NCBI GenBank assembly: GCA_023055425.1
Contig: JALGPY010000009.1
Coordinates: forward strand, 35,841,775-35,905,774
Origin: Linanthus parryae
Taxonomy: Eukaryota > Streptophyta > Magnoliopsida > Ericales > Polemoniaceae
Direction: 5' to 3'
Length of the DNA: 64,000 nt
The notes below the pieces were generated by a model. It made no database searches. It worked only from the letters and a program-made list of their open reading frames with translations, and had not been told where the DNA came from. Both the position numbers and the translations under genes were made by a program. Numbering within the stretch: the first letter of the stretch is position 1; every line of letters begins with the position of its first letter. This document shows positions 56,586-64,000 of this stretch, one piece after another.

Positions 56586-58178
56586 TGATAACTCTCTTTT
56601 AGGAGTTATTATTATACTTTCTTAGTACTTGTAATAGGCTTATTTTACATGATTTAGATGTTATATTTGCACAAATATGTGAATTTGACTATTTATAAGC
56701 CTAAGAGTGAAAAGTTGTGTTTCTAGCTTATTTGTGCATGTTTTCTCTCATATTTGCTATGATAATTACACAGGTTGTTTAGTGTTGTGTATCTCAGGTA
56801 AAATAGGTGCAATGGAGCTTATGAGATGCTTGGATATGCTTGGAATGGAGCTAGATGAAGAGGAGAAAAGGAGACGCAAAAACGAAGCAAAGTTGGAAAA
56901 GTCACTCCTCACCAGCCTGCACTCTTTTCGATGCCCAGGAAAATCTACAAGGAATTTCGAAGCAAGGATTGCGGCATTGGAAAGTAGACATCCGTAGCTT
57001 TCCAACGGTATATGGTAGGCCCGACGACGAGTCCGTATTAGGGAGAAACAGCCCGCGCAAAATCAGAAAAGAATTCTGCCCGGGAATTACAAAGTAGAGG
57101 GGCTGAAGTGCAATTTCGGCATATTTTCATTAAAAAAACGTGCCCAGCTGGTAGAAAACGGGGAGAACGACCTAATAGAGGGATATTCACGCATCTTTGA
57201 AGTCTTTGGAGCTAGGGAAGAAGGGAGAACAAGCTTGGAGCAAGAATCATCAACTACATTGAAGATTTTAGCGTTTGATCTTTGTTTCTTCATCTTTTCT
57301 TCATGAACTTCGTTATTTTGGATATGTTGAACCATATTATGTCTAGCTAAACACTTTAAGCTAGGTGATTGATTAGAAACTAGGGCTTGTTGGATGATTT
57401 TCCGGATTTTGGACATGATACATGCGTTTGCTTAATGTTTATGAATGTTCTAGTTATCCTACATATTCTTGAACTTCATTCTTAGTATTCTTGGCTTGAT
57501 CACCCTTAGGATACTAGTCGTTGAGATTGTTGCACGAAAGTGAACTTTTTGATACATGTTAAAGAATATTGTAGGTAATCTTGTAGTTTCTTGAGACGGA
57601 GAGGAGATAGAAACTTGATTAATCGTGTGAGGGTAGTTTCAATTGATTTTTGTTAGAACTTAGTGAATTCGGTGGACCGATAGGACCCGGTGAACAAGTC
57701 TAGGAAATCAATTAGATTGTAGTGATAGACGGAGGTGGACCGAGAGGACCCGAAATCTATTACTTACACAAATTCACGTGAGATCGAGAGAAGATCGTGA
57801 TGAGCATTACCCGATATAACTAGAATGTGAGTGGAGTGTTTCATGCATAATTCCGGAAATCATTAACAACCCTAGGGACCATCAATTGCCTAGTTCTTTC
57901 TCATTAATTAAAATCAAATCACTATTTATTTTTGTTAAAAATTGAAAACCCTAAAGAAAATAGTTAGTTACTTGTTATTTAATTTACGTCGCTTGTTCGT
58001 GGGCGACAACGTTACAAAATCACACACCATTTTTACTTGTTACTTAGATATCGTAGAGTTAATTTCTAGTTAGCTAGTAATCGTAATTTTCCCTTGGGTT
58101 CGATATTCGGGGTCGTAAAATACTCCACATACTACTTGACCGTATACTTGCGTTTAAGCGCGTAAAGAATTCGCGTCA
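56586..58178 (+). repeat. Athila C 3' LTR
   Basis: 1593 bp, same length as the 5' LTR, about 1 percent different, followed directly by ATATC. Confidence 0.93.
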
Positions 58179-58183
58179 ATATC

Positions 58184-58624
58184 GTATGCACACTGTCCCT
58201 CGAATTCGCCAGGTATGCCATACGCCCAGCGGATTGCGAGGGGCGTCAACCAAATAAACCCCCTACGGCAGTATACCCAGTTCGGGTACAACTCTGTCTC
58301 CCCGAACTCCTGATAGATTAGGTTACAGAAAAATTCCCTAGTGAGCGCGGAACTAGCCCTCTCGGGGAAGTTCGCTAAGGCACAGCCAAAGAGATCGGGA
58401 CGTCTAGCATAATTTCTCATTGCTAACGGCATCCTCTCATCATCTACCTCGAACCTATAATCCGGTGTCAACCCTCTGTCTAAAGTCTCTAGATAGTGCA
58501 GATGGGCCTGGTAACTCACAAATCGGAAACTATCAAAGTTGGTCTCGGTAATCTGCTCATACGGGATGTCGATGGCAAAAGGCAAACGAAAATCAAACGC
58601 CACGGGTCTCTCAAGCCAGTCCAT
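58184..58624 (-). pseudogene. Athila B env-position ORF, N-terminal part
   Basis: Starts at ATG 58624 (MDWLERPVAFDFRLPF) and is open to the insertion point of C. It contains a domain resembling the 'putative plant transposon protein' family common in Athila-type elements (SALTREFFCNLIYQEFGE, VYCRRGFIWLTPLAIRWAYGIP). With one ATATC copy removed the frame continues without a shift into 47751, which confirms that C disrupted a continuous ORF of about 660 codons. Its role is unknown. It has no signal peptide. Confidence 0.8.
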
Positions 58625-59896
58625 AACAGCAGAAAATTCAGAATTTTTAAAAAAAAATATATTTTTTTTTTCTTAAAAACGCAGAAAACGCTGTCTAAAT
58701 GCAGGTACGCAGTCCAAACAGTCAATTACGCAGCTTAAACAGTTAATTACGCTACCCTATGCTAATTTGCAGTTTAACGGTCAATTACGTAAAAATTGTG
58801 TTAAATACGCAAGTAACAGTTAAAAATGCAGAAAAGCAGCTAAAAACGCAGAAACAGTCAAAAACAGTCAAGTATGCAGCATGCTAAACCCGGGTACGGG
58901 TTAGTACCGAAAACTGAAAAAATAGCGAAAGAAGAAATTTTTTCGAACCTGAGCACTCGGAGTGAGTCAACGAGTGCAAACAAACTGTCGCCGGAAAAAG
59001 TCGCCGGAAAATTTTTTCTCGCCGGAAAAAAATTTCGACTTGGGCACCTTGTAGGCCTCGCCCTCCTCTTCGACGTTTCTCCTTTGTGTTTTCTCAAATT
59101 TCGACCCGAAGCCAACAAATCTGGAGCTTTTCTTCAAATTTTTCACAAACTTTGACTTGACCCAACCAATTCGGAAACTGTTTTGCAGTTTCAACTACAC
59201 CAAAATGATCCAGTTCTCACGAGGATCCCAAAAACGTGCTTGGTTTTTGATTTGGTGAAATTTGAACTTTTGAAGGTGGAGAGAAAATGAGGAAAGAGGA
59301 AGCTTCAAAACACCAACAATGGAGGAAACTTGATGCTGCACCCGTCCATGTGTTTGGGGTAATAATGGACCCTTTTTGAAAATTGCAAAAACCTCCCCCC
59401 AAGTTTGGTTAAATGACATTTTGGCCCCCTTAGGTTTTGGAAGCTGCACTTGCCTCCCCCTGCTGCGTGGCATTCTAGCTGGGCTGCGTAACTGGGCCGG
59501 CTGCGTGGCTGGGCCGCGTGTTTGGGCCGGCTGCGTGGCTGGTCCACTTCAAAATTTTTTTTTTTTTTTTTTTCTGGCCTGCGTATTTGGCCGTATGGGC
59601 TGCGTAGCTGGCCTTTGGGCCAGCGTATCTGGCCTTTTGGGCCAGCGTAGTTAAAATATTTTTTTTTTCTCTGGCCTGCGTAATTGGCCTGCTGGGCTGC
59701 GTAACTGGCCTTTTGGGCCAGTTTTTCTGTACTTCTTTAAATGCGTGTCGGACGTCTCGGTTTTGACCCGCACATTTTCCAGCTTAAAATTTCCTGCACA
59801 AACTTGTCTACCCATTAACACACACTCATCTCGCCTATCTCAAAATTCAGAACGTAAAAATAAAAACTGTAATAAATAAATAATTAACGTAATCCG
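58625..59896 (-). other. Athila B spacer between pol and env-position ORF
   Basis: Non-coding. It contains short repeats of ACGCAG/TAATTACGC type (58680-58870) and a patch of TGCGTAGCTGGCC-like units with GGGCCAGCGTA complements (about 59460-59715), with T runs inside. These are looser relatives of the palindromes in element A. Confidence 0.75.
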
Positions 59897-59955
59897 ATGG
59901 GTTGCCTCCCACCAAGCACTTGTGATTTACGGTCGACGGCCCGACCCGGTTACCT
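59897..59955 (-). other. Conserved post-ORF box (element B)
   Basis: On the minus strand GAGGTAACCGGG follows the pol stop directly, then GGGCCGTCGACCGTAAATCAC and a GGTGGG-AGGCAA-CCCATC stem-loop, where one T-A pair of A and C is replaced by a G-U pair. Confidence 0.85.
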
Positions 59956-59956
59956 C

Positions 59957-61150
59957 TCACGGGTCGTCAAAGTAGACGGGGTCTACTTTGGTGACTTCAA
60001 CTGTCTCGAGATATGGCTTGATCCGGTTTCCGTTCACCCTGAAACTGGACTCGTCTTTTGGATTCTCCAGCTCAAATGCTCCCCATGCAAATATCTTCTT
60101 GATGATGAACGGTCCCGACCATCGAGACCTCAACTTGCCCGGAAAGAACCGCATCCTTGTGTTGTAGAGAAGCACTTTGTCGCCTTCGTTGAACTGCTTC
60201 GGCGTGATCCGTTGATCATGCCACTTTTTCGTCTTCTCTTTGTAGATTTTAGCGCTCTCGAATGTCGTTCTGCGGAATTCCTCTAATTCCAGCAGTGCCA
60301 TCTTCCTCTTATCTCTTGCTAGATTCTGGTCCATGTTGAGCAGTTTGATGGCCCAGTATGCTTTGTGCTCCAACTCAACCGGCAAGTGGCACGCTTTTCC
60401 AAACACGAGCTGGTATGGCGACATTCCCAGCGGTGTCTTGAAAGCTGTCCTGTAGGCCCAGAGTGCATCGTCCAGTCTTATGGACCAATCCTTTCGGCCA
60501 AGATTCACTGTTTTCTCGAGTATGCTCTTGATCTCTCGATTCGAAACCTCGGCTTGCCCGTTTGTCTGCGGATGATAGGGTAGTGACACCTTGTGAACCG
60601 ACACACCGTACTGTTTCAGAACTTTGGCAAAAACTCGATTAATGAAGTGTGATCCCTCGTCACTGATCATCGCCCTGGGCGTCCCGAACCGGGTAAAAAT
60701 GTTGCGTTTCAGAAAACGCTCCACCGTAGCTGCATCGTTTTTCTGACACGCAATCGCCTCGATCCACTTCGTCACTTAATCCACTGCCAGCACAATGTAA
60801 AGATTTCCCATTGAAGACGGGAACGGACCCATGAAGTCAATCCCCCATACATCAAACGGCTCTACCTCCTGCCATACGGTCATCGGCATCTCGTCCCGGT
60901 GTGATGTGTTTCCTGTCCTCTGGCACCTATCACATCCCTTCACATAGTCGTGACAGTCTTTGAAGATTGTCGGCCAGAAAAAACCGGACTGCAGTATTTT
61001 ATGCGCCGTGCGCGTTCCCCCAAAATGACCCCCACACTGTGATGAATGGCAGTGTCGGATCACGTTCCAGGCCTCGTGGGTCGGGATACACCTTCTCAGG
61101 ATGTTATCGGCCCCCTGTTTGAATAAGTACAGGTCATCCCAGAAATACTG
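59957..61150 (-). pseudogene. Athila B integrase (3' part of pol)
   Basis: Same frame as the upstream pol. It begins after the TGA at 61151-61153. The H2C2 zinc site reads HCHSSQCGGHFGG...CDRCQRTG. The catalytic core has WGIDFMGPFPSS (first Asp), a TAA at 60776-60778 replacing the Tyr of the AVDYVTKW-type motif, [12 protein letters not shown] (second Asp) and [16 protein letters not shown] (Glu). The C-terminus has [20 protein letters not shown] and ends at a TGA at 59957-59959. All three catalytic acids are present; the two nonsense codons are the only lesions seen. Confidence 0.92.
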
Positions 61151-64000
61151 TCAACTTTCGGAAACGAACTTTTTCCGCTGAGACGGGGTGAGATCCTCGG
61201 GAAGCGTGCCAGTTACCAAGTAATTGGCTATGGCATAGTACCACGGTCTCCCGATTTTCACTGCCATGATGTGTTCGTCCGGGAAGTTCTCCTTGATCGG
61301 TACCGGGTCCACCTTCACGTTCTCGAGTCTGGATAGGTGATCCGCCACAACGTTCTCAACTCCCTTCTTGTCCCGGATTTCCACGTCGAATTCCTGCATC
61401 AGTAGCACCCACCTCAACAGTCTCGGTTTTGCGTCCTTCTTGTCCAGCAGGTATTTCAGGGCACTATGGTCGGTAGAGACGATAACTTTTGACCCGACCA
61501 AATATGGCCTGAATTTGTCCAGGGCATACACCACGGCCAGCAGTTCCTTTTCTGTCGTGCCATAGTTGAGCTGTGCGTCGTTCAGTACCCGGCTCGCATA
61601 ATAAATGACGTGGCAGACTTTATCCTTTCGCTTCCCCAAAACTGCCCCGACTGCGTAGTCGCTGGCGTCACACATCAGCTCAAACGGGAGTGACCAATCC
61701 GGCGTGGTTATAACTGGGGCTGTGGTCAGCTTCTCTTTCAAATGGTCAAAAGCCTGCCGACATGCTGCATCGAAATCAAAGGGTACGTCTTTTCCGAGTA
61801 AAACGCAGAGTGGCTTTGTGATCTTGGAAAAGTCTTTGATGAACCTTCGGTAAAATCCTGCATGTCCCAGAAAACTTTTGATCGCCCTTACGTTCGTCGG
61901 GTATGGAAGCTGCTTTATCACCTCGATCTTAGCTCGGTCCACCTCGAGTCCCTTGCTGGAAATTCTGTGACCCAGCACGATCCCCTCGGTGACCATAAAG
62001 TGACACTTTTCCCAATTGAGCACCAAATTCGCCTTCTTGCATCGGATCAGAACTTGACCCAAATGGAACAGGCAGTCTTCGAAACTGTCCCCGAATAGTG
62101 AAAAGTCGTCCATGAAGACCTCCAGATTTTTCTCGATCATGTCGGAAAAAATCGCCATCATACATCTCTGGAATGTGGCAGGAGCATTACACAACCCGAA
62201 CGGCATGCGCCGAAACGCGAACGTACCGTATGGGCAAGTAAACGTCGTCTTTTCCTGATCTTCCGGGGCTATGCAAATCTGGTTGTACCCGGAGTACCCG
62301 TCCAGAAAACAGTAATAGGCGTGGTGGGCGAGCCGGTCCAGCATCTGGTCCATGAATGGTAGCGGGAAGTGGTCTTTCAGCGTTGCGTCGTTTAGCCTCC
62401 GATAGTCCATGCAGATCCGCCAGCCTGTAACGGTGCGCTGCGCAATCTGCTCCTGGTCTTTATTCTGCACCACCGTAATACCCCCTTTTTTGGGCACGCA
62501 CTGGACCGGGCTGATCCATGTGCTGTCCGATATGGGGTATATGATTCCCGCTTCCAGCCACTTCATAACCTCTTTTCGCACAACGTCCTTCATGTTCGGA
62601 TTCAGTCTCCGCTGGGGCTGAATCACCGGTTTCTTGCCTTCTTCAATTCGGATCTTGTGCATGCAGTAGGAGGGGCTGATCCCCTTGATATCTGCAATCG
62701 TCCAGGCGATTGCTTCCTTATGCTCTCGCAATACTTCCAGCAGTTTCTGTTCCTGTTCCTGAGATAAACGTGACGAAATAATTACGGGCAGAGTACTATT
62801 TTCACCAATATACGCATACCTGAGATGGCTCGGGAGTGGTTTCAGCTCCAGTGCGGGTGGCTCCTTGAGTGACGGGACCAGAATCATCTTTTGCCCGCCG
62901 TCTTCGTCTCGATGCAAAGTGGTCCAGTCCTCGGCTCTCATGGCGTGCTCGCACCTAGTCTTCTCCTTTTCTTCCCCGTACATGCTGTCTATCTCTTCCC
63001 ACAATTGGTCCATCTCCTCGTTTTCCCAGCCTTCGTCCACCACATCTATAGCACAGATGTCCTCGTGGTCGTAGTAATTTGGCAGTTGCAGATTTTTGAA
63101 AACGTTGAATTTCACCTTTTCCTCGTTAATCTGCATGGTCAGCTCCCCGCTCTTGCAGTTTATCATTGCTTCGCCCGTGGCCAAAAACGGCCTGCCAAGT
63201 ATGAGCGGTACTTCCCCTGCCTCCATGTCCAGGATGACGAAATCTGCCGGAAAAATTAGCTCGCCGACCTTGACCAGAATATCCTCGATAACTCCATAGG
63301 CCTGTTTTACGGACCTGTCTGCCATCTGCAGCATGATTCTGGTGGGTCGGGGTTCACCGACTTTCAAACTCTTGAAAATCGTCAACGGCATCAGATTGAT
63401 GCTGGCCCCTAGGTCACACAGAGCCTTTCCTGTGTAAGCGTTACCTAGGGTGACCGGTATAACGAAACTGCCATGATCCTTTCTCTTCCTCGGTAGCCCA
63501 TTCTTCACACAATTGCTCACTTCTGCCGTCAGGTTTATAGTCTCGAAGTCGCTCATTCGCCTCCTCCCATACAAGATGTCCTTGAGGAATTTGGCGTAAG
63601 TGGGCATCTTAGCCAAAGCCTCAGCAAAAGGTATGTTAATCTGCAGCTGTTTGAACATCTCGAGAAACCTGGCGTAGTCTTTGCTGTCATCCCTCTTTCG
63701 TGTTCGCAAGGGGTACGGGACCTCCTTGGAAACTGGTACAGTTTCTGCACCTGTCTCGTTCTGCACTGCATCCTGCTCAACCGAGCCCTTCGGCTGGGGG
63801 CGTTCGACTGTGCTGTTATCCTGGCCCGACAAGTTGCGTTCTACTTCTTTCGAAATTTCTGCACGTGCGTGGCTGGGATACGGTGGATCCTGCAGTGCCA
63901 ATCCACTTCGAGTGGTGATAGCATTGATCTGAGCCCGTGGATTATTTACTGTATTCGAGGGTAGGTTTCCTGGCTGTCTTTCTGTTAGCTGCTGCGCTAA
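61151..64000 (-). pseudogene. Athila B protease, reverse transcriptase and RNase H, open at window end
   Basis: The frame is open from beyond 64000 down to a TGA at 61151-61153. The first visible residues are the gag C-terminal helix and ITTRSGLALQDPPYPSHARAE. The protease carries CDLGASINLMPLTIF (near 63395-63440) and ILGRPFLAT. RT follows: WISPVQCVPKKGGI, RICMDYRRLNDATLKDHFPLPF, FAFRRMPFGLCNAPATFQ and the catalytic VFMDDFSLFG near 62110. RNase H has LMCDASDYAVGAVLG, TTEKELLAVVYAL and TDHSALKYLL. It copies element RNA into DNA in particles. The only lesion is the terminal TGA, probably from an Arg codon, which separates it from integrase. Confidence 0.93.

Larger units (their letters stand above)
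47752..58178 (+). mobile_element. Athila-like element C, gag-protease only, recent insertion
   Basis: Both LTRs are 1593 bp (47752-49344, 56586-58178) and begin TGATAACTC. A perfect duplication ATATC flanks them (47747-47751, 58179-58183). By eye the LTRs differ at about 17 positions and no length change. It has a tRNA-Asp primer site, one intact gag-protease ORF, the post-ORF box, about 4.6 kb of non-coding sequence and a polypurine tract. It has no RT, RNase H or integrase, so it is non-autonomous. Confidence 0.93.
42584..64000 (-). mobile_element. Athila-like element B, pol nearly intact, split by element C
   Basis: The 3' LTR is at 42584-44332. Internal sequence runs to 47751, is interrupted by element C and one ATATC copy (47752-58183), and continues to the window end with the env-position ORF, box, integrase, RNase H, RT and protease in the minus-strand order expected for the Athila group. 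Gag and the 5' LTR lie beyond 64000. Confidence 0.88.

Overview
The window is plant nuclear DNA, most likely from an angiosperm and probably a eudicot with a large, repeat-rich genome. The evidence is the element types: Ty1/copia elements primed by initiator tRNA-Met, Athila-group Ty3/gypsy elements primed by tRNA-Asp, a plant L1-type LINE, CACTA ends, and hAT-like and Harbinger-like MITEs. Almost every coding trace belongs to a mobile element. I see no intact cellular gene. The only host-gene-like signal is a possible promoter plus spliced leader (about 6115-6235 continued at 17193-18000), now split by nested insertions.

Layout. 1-457: right end of a CACTA transposon. About 560-5880: a decayed LINE whose 5' half (ORF1 and endonuclease) is inverted relative to its 3' half (reverse transcriptase, zinc finger, RNase H). 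6236-17184: a hAT-like MITE with a near-perfect 8-bp target duplication, interrupted by a complete copia element (6562-16816, duplication ATCTA). That copia is itself interrupted by a solo Athila-type LTR (13365-15123, duplication CAGAT). 18932-20054: a Harbinger-like MITE (duplication TAA) holding a second MITE (19364-19988, duplication TCACCCAA). 21002-30349: the 5' part of a second copia element, interrupted by a gypsy derivative (23677-28200, duplication AAAAC) that carries a 637-bp-arm inverted repeat. A second CACTA begins at 30350 inside that copia. From 32528 to the window end lies a head-to-tail series of Athila-like elements on the minus strand, A (32528-42571) and B (42584 to beyond 64000). 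A plus-strand Athila-like element, C (47752-58178, duplication ATATC), is inserted in the env-position ORF of B.

The three Athila elements make a natural comparison. B has a full pol reading frame with only two nonsense codons. A has lost RT, RNase H and the integrase core, and its protease spacer is joined in frame to the integrase C-terminus. C has an uninterrupted 807-residue gag-protease ORF, no pol, and LTRs that differ by about 1 percent, so it is the youngest insertion. All three keep a shared non-coding layout: a box of about 60 bp right after the last ORF, three AGTGTGGGGG polypurine motifs spaced 0.8-1.1 kb apart, and a stem-loop just upstream of the LTR-proximal tract. This suggests, as inference, that A and C depend or depended on B-like partners for mobilisation and are recognised through these cis elements.

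The most unusual pattern is a set of 14-bp palindromes set in pairs about 18-21 bp apart. It occurs with three different sequences in three different Athila-type elements (solo LTR, A and C).
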